From Paenibacillus sp. VTT E-133291 (lineage in GTDB: Bacteria > Bacillota > Bacilli > Paenibacillales > Paenibacillaceae): a DNA stretch of 64,000 bases. Shown piece by piece: positions 25,609 through 34,121 of this stretch. The translations under genes were made by a program, and so were the position numbers. Where the stretch lies: positions 1-64,000 of the forward strand of contig NZ_NFVA01000025.1 of NCBI RefSeq assembly GCF_002264395.1. Reading direction: 5' to 3'. Below the pieces are notes generated by a model that saw only the letters and a list, made by a program, of their open reading frames with translations, was not told where the DNA came from and made no database searches. Every line of letters begins with the position of its first letter. The stretch's first letter is position 1.

Positions 25609-26211
25609 ATGGGTATCAAAAAAACATTGGGTCTTGGCGTAGCATCTGCAGCACTGGGTTTATCATTGATTGGTGGAGGAACCTTCGCTTACTTTAGTGA
25701 CACTGCAACAAGTACCTCTACATTCGCAGCGGGTACACTGGATTTGAACTCTGACCCTTCTGTTATCGTAAATCTGGATAAATTGAAACCAGGTGACACA
25801 ATCAAGAGAGATTTCAAATTGAATAATGATGGTAACATCGATATCGGCTCTATTGTTCTCAAAACAAAGTACGACGTTAATGATGTAGGTGGTAACAACA
25901 ACGGCGTTGATTTAGGACAATTCATCCAAGTCGAATTCATACAAAATAAGGACAAGAGCGGCAACATAATCCCAGATATTGTTGTTTATAAAACAACACT
26001 ATCTGAATTGAAAAACTTAACACCAGATCTCGTAGAAAAGCTACCATTCATAGGCAATGAGGCATCCGGCATTAAAGCAGGTACTTCTGATAGCTTCACC
26101 GTCCAATTCAAATTTGTAGATGACGGTAAAGATCAGAACATTTTCCAAAAAGATGTGTTGACACTGACTTGGGATTTCTTTGCTAAGCAATCCGCTGGAG
26201 TCGCTAGATAA
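25609..26211 (+). CDS. tasA: TasA/CalY-family matrix fibre protein
   Basis: A 200-residue protein of the TasA/camelysin family. It has a SipW-type signal peptide (LGLGVASAALGLSLIGGGTF) followed by the family hallmark AYFSDTATSTSTFAAGTLDL. The mature part is beta-rich with many Asn/Asp and no Cys. In Bacillus these proteins assemble into extracellular fibres. A GAGGAGG site precedes the ATG. The 91-bp gap after sipW has only a weak hairpin, so it is probably in the same operon; a strong terminator follows. Confidence 0.9.
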   Translation: MGIKKTLGLGVASAALGLSLIGGGTFAYFSDTATSTSTFAAGTLDLNSDPSVIVNLDKLKPGDTIKRDFKLNNDGNIDIGSIVLKTKYDVNDVGGNNNGVDLGQFIQVEFIQNKDKSGNIIPDIVVYKTTLSELKNLTPDLVEKLPFIGNEASGIKAGTSDSFTVQFKFVDDGKDQNIFQKDVLTLTWDFFAKQSAGVAR

Positions 26212-26230
26212 TCTAATAAGTCTTCCATTC

Positions 26231-26282
26231 GAAGAGCAGCAGATTCTTATTCCGGAAAGCGGATAAGTAGATGCTGCTCTTC
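26231..26282 (+). terminator. Terminator of the tapA-sipW-tasA operon
   Basis: GAAGAGCAGCA (26231-26241) pairs with TGCTGCTCTTC (26272-26282), with a shorter internal hairpin, followed by a T-rich tract. Confidence 0.8.
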
Positions 26283-26297
26283 TCTTTACAATAAACT

Positions 26298-26326
26298 TTG
26301 TCGAATTTATCGATATTTGCTATACT
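26298..26326 (+). promoter_or_regulatory. sinR promoter
   Basis: TTGTCG (26298-26303), exactly 17 nt, TATACT (26321-26326), 32 nt before the sinR start. It gives sinR its own promoter, independent of sinI. Confidence 0.7.
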
Positions 26327-26358
26327 AATAACAAAAAATACGGAGGGGCGTCAGCATA

Positions 26359-26700
26359 GTGGCACAAAATATGGGCCAACGTATCCAGCATCTCCGCCTA
26401 GAAAAGGGATTCTCCCTATCTGAGCTTGCGGACAGAGCGGATGTTGCTAAATCGTATCTTAGCAATGTGGAGAGAAACATCCAATCCAATCCTTCCATCC
26501 AGTTTATCGAAAAGATCGCCGATGCGCTTCAGGTATCCATCCATGCTTTGCTCTATGGAGAGCCTAATGATGCTGAGGAATCGCCTTTAGATTCGGAATG
26601 GTTCCGATTGGTGCAGGAAGCTATGGCCTCAGGCATAAGCAAACGCGAATTCAAGGAGTTTCTGGACTACCAGAAATGGCGCCTGGATCAGAAGGACTAA
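26359..26700 (+). CDS. sinR: SinR-type biofilm master repressor
   Basis: A 113-residue protein that closely follows B. subtilis SinR over its whole length. It has an XRE HTH (about 5-62: GFSLSELADRADVAKSYLSN, then NPSIQFIEKIADALQVS) and the C-terminal Sin domain that binds SinI (LDSEWFRLVQEAMASG, then KREFKEFLDYQKWRLDQK). SinR represses matrix genes by binding GTTCTYT sites, which are present before the tapA gene upstream. The start is GTG at 26359 after GGAGGGG; the ATG four codons later is possible. Unlike B. subtilis, sinI is not upstream but convergent, downstream. Confidence 0.92.
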   Translation: MAQNMGQRIQHLRLEKGFSLSELADRADVAKSYLSNVERNIQSNPSIQFIEKIADALQVSIHALLYGEPNDAEESPLDSEWFRLVQEAMASGISKREFKEFLDYQKWRLDQKD

Positions 26701-26747
26701 TCCTTCATCTGATCTAATAAGATCCTCTTCTACTCATACTATCAAAC

Positions 26748-26792
26748 ATAAACGCCTTCGCCCTCCTAACATGGATGGCGAAGGCGTTTTAT
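26748..26792 (+). terminator. Terminator after sinR
   Basis: ATAAACGCCTTCGCC / GGCGAAGGCGTTTTAT hairpin. Its AAACGCCTTCG arm is the same as the hairpin arm of the 100-bp repeat at 19978 and the terminator at 41521. Confidence 0.8.
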
Positions 26793-26823
26793 ATTCTAAC
26801 CATGTATCGTGTACAACTTATAG

Positions 26824-26859
26824 AAAAAGGGCACAGCGATTTATCGCCATGCCCTTTTT
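26824..26859 (-). terminator. Terminator after sinI
   Basis: AAAAAGGGCA / TGCCCTTTTT with an inner GCGAT/ATCGC stem; on the minus strand it ends in TTTTT. It lies 23 nt past the sinI stop. Confidence 0.85.
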
Positions 26860-26881
26860 CGGTATATAACGCTCTAATGTA

Positions 26882-27037
26882 TTACTGCACGGCTTGCACA
26901 GTCTTCTCCTGAAAGAATCGACGAATTTCATCTGCCTTTATGCCAGCCTTCTTAGCTGCTAATAATAAATGTACCCACTCTACGTCTACATCAATAACCT
27001 GCTGTTCTCTGTTGCTTCCCTGGTTGGACTTGTCCAA
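26882..27037 (-). CDS. sinI: SinI-type antirepressor (51 aa)
   Basis: A small gene starting with TTG at 27037 behind a strong AGGAGG site (7 nt). The 51-residue product contains VDVEWVHLLLAAKKAGIKAD followed by EIRRFFQEK, which matches the SinR-binding helix region of B. subtilis SinI (the EWV..L...AK.A.I...EIR pattern). SinI forms a heterodimer with SinR and frees matrix promoters. The sequence upstream of the start folds as a cyclic-di-GMP-I riboswitch aptamer, and a terminator follows the gene. It is convergent to sinR, not upstream of it as in B. subtilis. Short length and TTG start make it easy to miss. Confidence 0.82.
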   Translation of the reverse strand: MDKSNQGSNREQQVIDVDVEWVHLLLAAKKAGIKADEIRRFFQEKTVQAVQ

Positions 27038-27040
27038 AAA

Positions 27041-27057
27041 ATCTCCTCCTAAGATTT
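27041..27057 (-). promoter_or_regulatory. sinI ribosome binding site in a possible hairpin
   Basis: AAAATCT and AGATTTT flank TAGGAGG, so the Shine-Dalgarno sequence sits in the loop of a weak A-U stem between the riboswitch and the TTG start. It could be part of a translational expression platform; this is inference. Confidence 0.4.
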
Positions 27058-27067
27058 TACGTCCCCA

Positions 27068-27139
27068 GGCAATCCGGCTGTCATAGTATTTCTACCTTAG
27101 ACCCGCGACTTTGTGCCCCTGTCTTTCGGCAGGTTTACC
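27068..27139 (-). ncRNA. Cyclic-di-GMP-I (GEMM) riboswitch aptamer upstream of sinI
   Basis: On the minus strand the sequence shows the GEMM-I consensus pieces in order: GGTAAACC, the CCTGCC-GAAA-GACAGG hairpin with its GAAA tetraloop, GGGGCACAAAGTC, GCGGGTCTAAGG, then TATGACAGCCGG and ATTGCC closing P1. This is the normal order and spacing for this class. The aptamer ends about 31 nt before the sinI TTG start. A G, not an A, seems to occupy the position that separates c-di-GMP from cGAMP types, but I am unsure of that alignment. No strong terminator hairpin lies between aptamer and gene, so control is probably at translation. Confidence 0.85.
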
Positions 27140-27620
27140 TTTTACTGGACCCTTTACACGAAAGGATCTACTTCAAAAAGGATGAAAAACGCTAACTGCA
27201 ATAACATTATACTATACTAAAGTGGAAAAGTGTGTCGATTTCTGATTAGTTTTTCCATTAAAAAACAAAAAATAGAAGCTCTTTTCTGTGATATCTTGTC
27301 CTATTAACACGATACTCGTCCTATTCATAAAATTAATTAAGACAATATAATGATGCTTCCTTCCCTATTAGTTAAAAATAAGGATATTAGAATCATTTTA
27401 GTGGGCCTTAGGAATGGGTAATGAGAAGAAACAGCGTTCTTTTCATTAGAACAAGCTAACCCATACCATTTTGCGAACGTATTGGACGAAAGAATGAATT
27501 GATTACACGTGTGGAAAGTAGCACAATAAGATGAGAAATGAAACCGCAATCATCACAGCTCCAGTAAGCGTTGACACAAAATGTCACGTATGGAGTTCAT
27601 CCGTTAAGGAGGATGTATTC
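27140..27620. other. Intergenic region between the sinI riboswitch and odhA
   Basis: About 480 bp without a supported gene. On the minus strand, 27200-27240 has promoter-like sequence (GTATAGTATAAT) that could drive the riboswitch-sinI unit. On the plus strand the region must hold the odhA promoter, but no near-consensus pair stands out. An inverted repeat GTTCT-N7-AGAAC at 27436-27452 resembles a SinR site with one extra spacer base. Confidence 0.4.
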
Positions 27621-30488
27621 ATGGCAGCCAAAGAGCCCTATAACGAATCCATTTGGAGTAAGTATTACGGACCCAATTTAGGCTACATTCAAGAAAGATA
27701 TGAACAGTTTGTGAAAGATCCATCCACCGTAGAGAATAATTATCGCGAGCTTTTTACAAATTCGGGTCCCCCACCCCTAACACCGGACACCGAACCAGCT
27801 CCACAGCCTCGCATTTCGGGTGACACCGAATGGCTTAGAAAGGCAGTAAGAGCTTCCAAGCTAATCGCTAATATTCGTATATATGGCCATATGGCCGCTG
27901 ATATTGATCCGCTTGAGCGTGATCACAATCCCATGGCTAAATATCTCGAACTCGAAACCTATGAGCTGACTCGTGAGGATCTGATCGCACTACCTGCCAC
28001 GCTCATTTGGGAGAATGCCCCGAATGATGTGCATACCGGATGGGATGCAGTTCAGCGTATGCGTCAGGCTTACACCAAGACGATCGCCTATGAATTCGGG
28101 CATGTGCATGAAGAAGAAGAACTGAAATGGTTGAACAGACAGGCAGAATCCACAAGCTCACCAGCGCCTTTAAATAATACAGAACGTAAAGAGCTGCTAA
28201 ACCGCCTGATCCAAGTCGAGCAATTCGAAACCTTCCTCCACAAAACCTTTGTGGGTCAGAAGCGTTTCAGCTTGGAAGGCAATGACGCTCTCGTACCGAT
28301 GCTCGATGAAATCGTACGCGCTGCTGCGCATGACGGTGCAGAGCATATTCTGATGGGCATGGCGCATCGTGGTCGCCTCAATGTTCTTGCACATATTTTG
28401 GGCAAACCTTATGATATTATATTTTCAGAGTTTCATCATTCTCCAAACAAGGAGCTTTTCCCTTCCGAAGGCTCTACAGGCATTAACTATGGCTGGACGG
28501 GTGATGTGAAATACCATCTCGGTGCAGACCGCGCTGTTCGCGAAGGAGAAACCGTACGCACAAGAATAACACTAGCGAATAACCCAAGTCACTTGGAATT
28601 CGTCAATCCTGTCGTGGAAGGCTTCACTCGTGCTGCTCAAGAAGATCGGAGCACAGCCGGATTGCCGAAGATTGATACCAGTAAAGCTATAGCGGTGCTA
28701 ATGCATGGCGACGCTGCTTTTCCAGGTGAAGGAATTGTTGCAGAAACACTTAATATTGGCAAACTTCAAGGTTATCAGAATGGCGGGACGATCCATATCA
28801 TTGTTAATAACCGGATCGGCTTTACGACAGAAAGTGAAGACTCCCGTTCAACGCATTATGCGAGTGACATCGCAAAAGGATATGAAATTCCAATTATCCA
28901 TGTCAACGCTGATGATCCCGATGCCTGTATATCAGCTGTTCGTTTAGCTAGCGCATATCGCAATCAATTCAAAAAGGATTTCGTTATTGATCTCATCGGT
29001 TATCGTCGTCATGGACATAACGAAATGGATGATCCTGAGACTACACAACCTATCGTGTACGGCAAGGTGCGTAATCATCCAACCGTTTACAAGGTGTATG
29101 CGGAGAGGCTACAGCGTGAGAAAATCCTTACAGCTGAAGATGTACAAAAGATGCACATTGAAACAGAAGGCGTATTGCAACGTGCATACGATAGTATGAA
29201 GGAAGGCAATCACAAGAAAAAAGAACCAAAAGCCTTCGTTCCTCTTCAAACAGAGCGCTCAGCGGCAGGGACAACAGCCGTACCGATCTCCAGTCTGCAA
29301 GAGATTAATCGTGAGCTACTGACCGTACCTGATGGATTCCAAGTCTATCCGAAACTGGAACGTATTCTGCAGCGTCGCAAGGATGCATTGAATGAGGGTG
29401 AAAAGGTCGACTGGGCACTCGCCGAGTCTCTCGCTTTCGCTACCATCCTGAAGGATGGAACGCCAATTCGACTTAGCGGTCAGGATGCACAGCGCGGCAC
29501 CTTTGCACACCGCCATCTAGTACTGCACGACAGCAAAACAGGAGAATTATTCTCTCCGCTTCATCAGCTAAGTAATTCCCGTGCTTCCTTTGGCGTATAT
29601 AACAGTCCGCTATCTGAAGCTTCTGTGCTAGGTTTTGAGTATGGATATAATGTGTTCGCACCAGAAACTTTCGTCATCTGGGAAGCACAATATGGCGACT
29701 TCGCCAATGCAGGTCAGGTTATATTTGATCAGTTCATTGCCGCCGGACGTGCGAAATGGACACAGCGCAGCAATCTCGTCGTCATGTTACCGCATGGTTA
29801 CGAGGGACAGGGACCCGAGCATTCCAGTGGTAGATTAGAACGCTTCCTGCAGTTATCCGCGGAAGAGAACTGGACCGTTGCCAACTTGACCACCGCTTCT
29901 CAATATTTCCATGTCTTGCGGCGCCAAGCTGCTTTATGTGGACAGGAAGACGCTAAACCACTGGTGATTATGACGCCGAAGAGTCTCATTCGTAATTCGC
30001 GCAGCACATCTGCCGGTACTGAGCTCGCCTCCGGACAATTCCAGCCTGTGTTAGCAGAGCCCCTGCTAGGCCAGAAACCAGGTGAGGTCAAACGTCTAGT
30101 AGTCTGCAGCGGTAAAGTAGCTATCGACATCCAAACAGAGCTAGAGGCTGCTTCAGACAAAGATTGGTCATGGCTACATGTACTACGCTTGGAGCAACTC
30201 TACCCGTTCCCAGAAGTTGAACTGAGTGCTCACTTAAGCTCCTTCACCTCCCTTCAGGAAATTGTCTGGGTGCAAGAAGAGCCGAAGAATATGGGCGGAT
30301 GGAGTTATACCGAACCTCGGTTACGCGCCATCGCACCGAACAACACTAGCGTAAGATATATCGGACGTCCTGAACGTTCCAGTCCTGCGAGTGGTTATGC
30401 AGATGTTCATAGCTTTGAACAGCGTAGAATTGTTTCAGAGGCCCTAAAAGCAAATTCACAAGTACAAACAGCTGTACCATCCTCTTAA
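27621..30488 (+). CDS. odhA: 2-oxoglutarate dehydrogenase E1 component
   Basis: A 955-residue thiamine-diphosphate E1 enzyme of the TCA cycle that decarboxylates 2-oxoglutarate and transfers the succinyl group to the lipoyl arm of E2. It has an N-terminal E2-binding segment (SIWSKYYGPNLGYIQERYEQ), the TPP motif beginning GDAAFPGEG and ending NNRIGF, and the C-terminal transketolase-like pyrimidine domain (QYGDFANAGQVIFDQF). The ATG at 27621 follows AAGGAGG by 8 nt; 30 more in-frame codons upstream lack a site. It forms an operon with odhB 52 nt downstream. E3 is not in the window, as usual when it is shared. Confidence 0.96.
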   Translation: MAAKEPYNESIWSKYYGPNLGYIQERYEQFVKDPSTVENNYRELFTNSGPPPLTPDTEPAPQPRISGDTEWLRKAVRASKLIANIRIYGHMAADIDPLERDHNPMAKYLELETYELTREDLIALPATLIWENAPNDVHTGWDAVQRMRQAYTKTIAYEFGHVHEEEELKWLNRQAESTSSPAPLNNTERKELLNRLIQVEQFETFLHKTFVGQKRFSLEGNDALVPMLDEIVRAAAHDGAEHILMGMAHRGRLNVLAHILGKPYDIIFSEFHHSPNKELFPSEGSTGINYGWTGDVKYHLGADRAVREGETVRTRITLANNPSHLEFVNPVVEGFTRAAQEDRSTAGLPKIDTSKAIAVLMHGDAAFPGEGIVAETLNIGKLQGYQNGGTIHIIVNNRIGFTTESEDSRSTHYASDIAKGYEIPIIHVNADDPDACISAVRLASAYRNQFKKDFVIDLIGYRRHGHNEMDDPETTQPIVYGKVRNHPTVYKVYAERLQREKILTAEDVQKMHIETEGVLQRAYDSMKEGNHKKKEPKAFVPLQTERSAAGTTAVPISSLQEINRELLTVPDGFQVYPKLERILQRRKDALNEGEKVDWALAESLAFATILKDGTPIRLSGQDAQRGTFAHRHLVLHDSKTGELFSPLHQLSNSRASFGVYNSPLSEASVLGFEYGYNVFAPETFVIWEAQYGDFANAGQVIFDQFIAAGRAKWTQRSNLVVMLPHGYEGQGPEHSSGRLERFLQLSAEENWTVANLTTASQYFHVLRRQAALCGQEDAKPLVIMTPKSLIRNSRSTSAGTELASGQFQPVLAEPLLGQKPGEVKRLVVCSGKVAIDIQTELEAASDKDWSWLHVLRLEQLYPFPEVELSAHLSSFTSLQEIVWVQEEPKNMGGWSYTEPRLRAIAPNNTSVRYIGRPERSSPASGYADVHSFEQRRIVSEALKANSQVQTAVPSS

Positions 30489-30540
30489 GAGGATGGTATC
30501 ACAATAGCGTAAACCATTATGTTTGGGGAGGTAACGGCCT

Positions 30541-31815
30541 GTGTCAGAAATCTTAGTACCCGATCTGGGAGAATCTATATCCGAAGGAACCATCTACAAA
30601 TGGCTGGTTAAAGAAGGCGACACGGTAGGTCAAGGTGATGTGCTTGCTGAGTTAGAGACGGATAAAGTCAATTTGGAAATTAGTGCGGAGGTGGAGGGTG
30701 TCATCTCCTCCATCCTGCGTCAAGCGGGCGAGAACGTAGCCGTTGGCGAAGCCATCGGCATCATTGGAGCCGCTAGCGGCAGTACACCGCAGGCCGCTGA
30801 GAGCAAAGCGCCTGAAGCGGCACCGGCAAGCGGCAGCGCAGCAGCCGCACCTGTAGCAGCGCCCGAAGTCGCTGTAGCGGGTGGCGAAAGCCCCGCTGCA
30901 CTGGCATCGCCGGGCGCACGCAAGCTGGCACGGGAGCGCGGCATCGACCTCGGCGATGTTAGCGCCCGTGATCCTATCGGCCGGATTGGTCAGGCCGATG
31001 TGTCGGGCCATGGTGCAGCAGCGCCACAGGCCGCTGCACCGGTAGCTCCGGCGGCACAAGCCAAGCCGGAGCCAGCGAAGCCGGCAGCGAGCAAAGCCGC
31101 GCCGGACGATGGCAAGCACGTGGAGCGCAAGCGCATGTCGCGCAGACGGCTCACGATTGCCAGCCGCTTAGTTGAAGCGCAGCAAACTGCAGCCATGCTG
31201 ACCACCTTCAACGAGGTGGATATGACCGCGATCCTCGACATCCGTAAGCGCCGAAAGGATGCGTTTAAAGAGAAGCATGAAGTTGGACTAGGCTTTATGT
31301 CCTTCTTCACCAAAGCTGTGATCGGAGCGCTGAAGACCTATCCACTGCTGAACGCTGAGATCGACGGTGAAGATCTGGTCGTTAAGAAGTTCTACGACAT
31401 CGGCATTGCAGTTGCAGCTAAGGAAGGTCTGGTGGTTCCGGTTGTCCGTGACGCGGATCGCCTAAGCTTCCCGGAAATCGAACGCCAAATTGGCGATCTC
31501 GCTTCCAAAGCACGCGCCAATACACTCAGCCTCTCCGAGCTACAAGGCGGAACGTTCACCATCACAAACGGTGGTGTATTCGGTTCCCTGTTATCCACCC
31601 CGATTCTGAATACCCCTCAAGTGGGTATTCTAGGGATGCATAAGATTCAATTGCGCCCCATCGCGCTGGACGAAGAAAGAACCGTTAACCGCCCAATGAT
31701 GTACATCGCCCTTTCCTACGATCACCGGATCGTTGACGGCTCTGAAGCGGTTAGCTTCCTTGTTAAAGTGAAGGAATTGCTGGAAGATCCAGAAGCACTG
31801 CTGCTGGAAGGCTAA
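30541..31815 (+). CDS. odhB: Dihydrolipoyl succinyltransferase (E2)
   Basis: A 424-residue E2 subunit. It has one lipoyl domain (1-76, lipoyl Lys42 in [10 protein letters not shown]), an Ala/Pro-rich hinge, the E3-binding domain (about 120-160, [18 protein letters not shown]), a second Ala/Pro-rich hinge and a catalytic domain ending in the active-site motif [11 protein letters not shown]. It transfers succinyl groups to CoA and forms the core of the complex. The start is GTG with GGGGAGG upstream. The two hinges are much more GC-rich than the surroundings, reflecting their Ala/Pro/Gly content. Operon with odhA; terminator directly after. Confidence 0.96.
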   Translation: MSEILVPDLGESISEGTIYKWLVKEGDTVGQGDVLAELETDKVNLEISAEVEGVISSILRQAGENVAVGEAIGIIGAASGSTPQAAESKAPEAAPASGSAAAAPVAAPEVAVAGGESPAALASPGARKLARERGIDLGDVSARDPIGRIGQADVSGHGAAAPQAAAPVAPAAQAKPEPAKPAASKAAPDDGKHVERKRMSRRRLTIASRLVEAQQTAAMLTTFNEVDMTAILDIRKRRKDAFKEKHEVGLGFMSFFTKAVIGALKTYPLLNAEIDGEDLVVKKFYDIGIAVAAKEGLVVPVVRDADRLSFPEIERQIGDLASKARANTLSLSELQGGTFTITNGGVFGSLLSTPILNTPQVGILGMHKIQLRPIALDEERTVNRPMMYIALSYDHRIVDGSEAVSFLVKVKELLEDPEALLLEG

Positions 31816-31845
31816 CCCTGATCGATCTTTCGACTTAAGAATATA

Positions 31846-31886
31846 AAGAAGGTATCCCTAAAGCTTCGCATTAGGGATACCTTCTT
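31846..31886 (+). terminator. Terminator of odhAB
   Basis: AAGAAGGTATCCCTA pairs perfectly with TAGGGATACCTTCTT (11-nt loop), followed by TTTT. Confidence 0.9.
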
Positions 31887-32218
31887 TTATATCTGAATCA
31901 ACTTTTGAGATGAAGTATTTCATAAGTACAGGGTGAATCATGAATCCTTAGTTTAGAAAGCCCGGCGCTGTCAGCAATGCTACCTACCTTGCATATGATC
32001 TAACTGCATTTTGTACACTTATTTATTTCTGATCTCCCATATCCTCTTCCTTCATTGCATTCTCTACAACTAAAATCCGCAAAAACGTTTATTTCCACTA
32101 ATCTAAGCATCAATAGCTGTATTAAATACAACTACAGGGCTTATATAAAGGTATTAGTTAACTTTAATTGTATATAGTACAACTAACTTAGCGCATGCAA
32201 CTACAAAACTACAAGAAT
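31887..32218. other. Non-coding stretch, nothing recognised
   Basis: About 330 AT-rich bases between two converging genes. ACAACTA recurs several times, and there are a small palindrome (TGTATTAAATACA) and a weak A/T hairpin (TTAGTT ... AACTAA) that might end the minus-strand gene. I see no gene or known RNA. Confidence 0.3.
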
Positions 32219-33181
32219 CTACTTCAGCAGCTCACCAGCCACCTGAAGAAATTGCTCCTTGGTCAAAATCTTATCTCCGTAGCTAGTGAGCGTATAATAC
32301 GCATCCTGCTTCTCGTTATACCAATTCAGATAGTCGTAACTGACCTCTTTCTTTACTACTTTGTTATAAACAACCTCCGTACCTGCTACTACAATCTTAT
32401 CCGCTTGATTCTCAGGTTCTTGCTCCACGAACACTTTCCCGCCATGCATGATCGTGGCAGAGATACTTATAAAAGCATTATTCTTCGAATAAATTGCACT
32501 GATCCAGCCTGGTTCCGACCATGGAATAGCCTTCATAAATATATTATGGCTCCCCTTCTCTTTGTTCACCTGGGCTGTAAGATCTTGTAATGTCTCCTGG
32601 TATCGAGAACTTTTCTTATCTGCATCCGTTGTCGGATAATTAGGGTATATAACCCCATATTTAAAAGCATACCCTGATGCCATTGCAGGAAGCATCGGTG
32701 CCTCTGTCCGTTTGATTTCCTTTAAGAAATCAGAGTATACGCCTATCCGCTGCTCTTTATACTTAAATTGCAATTCTGTCGCCATGCCTTCTGCACCTGC
32801 TTTGTTGTTCATCAAATATGCAATCAGCTCACCCGGTTTAGCAAATGTATCGGCTTGCTGCGCATATTTATCATAGGAGGCGACTCCTGCCGATTCATTC
32901 GGGGCAACATGCTGGACCTTCACTACGCCTTCACTATTGCGGATCTGGATATATTCCGATGCAGCATAGGCTGTCACAGAAATCAGCAGGAACAATGCTA
33001 ACATACTGGCAAATGCCGTTGTTTTATTCATCATCCGCAGCGAAAAAGCCCGCTTTCGAGAGGATATGCCATGGATACGACCCATGACCTTCTCTTCTAC
33101 ATCGATTTTACCCAGAAGTTCATTGCCGGCCGAGGCATAGATTATATCTTGGTATTCATCGCTGATTGTGGTTCGTTCCAT
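32219..33181 (-). CDS. Putative membrane anti-sigma factor
   Basis: A 320-residue protein with a short cytoplasmic N-terminal part (about 1-50), one transmembrane helix (about 52-72, ASMLALFLLISVTAYAA) and a large extracytoplasmic domain that resembles DUF4367-type sensor regions. It overlaps the end of an ECF sigma factor gene by 40 bp, the standard layout of a sigma/anti-sigma pair. The N-terminal part would hold the sigma factor at the membrane until an envelope signal arrives. Function inferred from neighbour and topology; a lipoprotein-like stress sensor role is possible. GGAGGAG precedes the ATG. Confidence 0.65.
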   Translation of the reverse strand: MERTTISDEYQDIIYASAGNELLGKIDVEEKVMGRIHGISSRKRAFSLRMMNKTTAFASMLALFLLISVTAYAASEYIQIRNSEGVVKVQHVAPNESAGVASYDKYAQQADTFAKPGELIAYLMNNKAGAEGMATELQFKYKEQRIGVYSDFLKEIKRTEAPMLPAMASGYAFKYGVIYPNYPTTDADKKSSRYQETLQDLTAQVNKEKGSHNIFMKAIPWSEPGWISAIYSKNNAFISISATIMHGGKVFVEQEPENQADKIVVAGTEVVYNKVVKKEVSYDYLNWYNEKQDAYYTLTSYGDKILTKEQFLQVAGELLK

Positions 33182-33750
33182 TTGATCTCCTCCTCCAATT
33201 TTATAGCTTCCTGCACCTTCCGCTTGATCCGGTTCATTCTCTTCGTCAGTGCATTCGGACTGACCCCAAGAATTTCGCCTATCTCTGCATAAGTCTTCTC
33301 TTCAAAGACCCGCAAAATAAGCATATTCCTCTCTTCCAGCGATAACTGCGTTAATGCGGCTGACAATGAGGGATTAAACAACCGATCATCCAGCTCTTGT
33401 TCAGGACTTGCAGACATAAAATCAGGCTTGAAGATACTCATGACCCGCTTTTGCAAACGGCGTCTGCGCAGCAGGTTTAAACAATGATGATACGCGATAC
33501 GATAAAGCCATGCCGAGAAATGCATTTGCAATTTGTATTGATGGATAGATTGATAGCCCTTTACCAAAATATCCTGAACTGCGTCCTCCGCATCCTGCTT
33601 GTTCTCTAACAAACGATAACAATAGCGATAGATCGGCATTTGAAAAGCTTGGACAATAAAAGCATATTGGTCGGTATTGCCTTTTTGCACACTAGCTATG
33701 CACTCTTCCAATTCCTTGGGGTCTAACAAATCCTGTGGCGATGTAAGCAC
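33142..33750 (-). CDS. ECF-type RNA polymerase sigma factor
   Basis: A 202-residue sigma-70 family factor: region 2 (about 20-85, with RLLENKQDAEDAVQDILVKG and FSAWLYRIAYHHCLNLLR) and region 4 (about 125-175, YAEIGEILGVSPNALTKRM). There is no large extra domain. It is co-transcribed with a downstream membrane protein whose gene overlaps it by 40 bp, its likely anti-sigma factor. The start is uncertain: the GTG at 33750 lies directly against AAGGAG, and TTG codons follow a few residues later. Regulon unknown. Confidence 0.85.
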   Translation of the reverse strand: MLTSPQDLLDPKELEECIASVQKGNTDQYAFIVQAFQMPIYRYCYRLLENKQDAEDAVQDILVKGYQSIHQYKLQMHFSAWLYRIAYHHCLNLLRRRRLQKRVMSIFKPDFMSASPEQELDDRLFNPSLSAALTQLSLEERNMLILRVFEEKTYAEIGEILGVSPNALTKRMNRIKRKVQEAIKLEEEIKWNEPQSAMNTKI

Positions 33751-33988
33751 CTCCTTACCCTTTATATCTTCTATAACACTTGAGCCTAGAAAAAAGTGCC
33801 TATGTACACCAAAATCGGAGCAAATCAGTATAAACCTTTGTTACACAGAAGTAATTCCAGCGTAATATAGAATGTTTAACAGACCAAAGAAACCTTATTT
33901 CAGAAAAATATGCAGTTTCCGCCTACAGTCGGACTCAAATGCTGCCATTTGCTCAAATTCACTCCAATTATACACATTTAGAGGCTAA

Positions 33989-34017
33989 TAAGAGCTATGC
34001 AGTCTGTATAGCTCTTA
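33989..34017. other. Unexplained perfect hairpin
   Basis: TAAGAGCTAT, a 9-nt loop and ATAGCTCTTA form a 10-bp perfect stem in a 370-bp gap (33751-34121). Neither strand has a proper T-run and no gene ends here. The rest of the gap holds nothing I recognise apart from the terminator at 34081. Confidence 0.5.
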
Positions 34018-34080
34018 GACTCCACAGGTATTTTTGGGGGCACACTCCACGTACTGAACACACTTCTAACCAATAAAAAA

Positions 34081-34106
34081 ACGTACAACTGTTGTCAGTT
34101 GTACGT
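34081..34106 (-). terminator. Terminator after the OFA transporter gene
   Basis: ACGTACAACTG-TTGT-CAGTTGTACGT, a perfect 11-bp stem. The minus-strand tail is a run of T. Confidence 0.9.
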
Positions 34107-34121
34107 CTTTTATAAATATCC

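Noticed and set aside
27436..27452. SinR operator in the odhA upstream region
   Set aside because: GTTCT-N7-AGAAC has a 7-nt spacer instead of 6 and is isolated, so chance is likely.
30640..31130. Horizontal transfer of the GC-rich part of odhB
   Set aside because: The GC rise is confined to the Ala/Pro/Gly-rich hinges around the E3-binding domain and is explained by amino-acid content.
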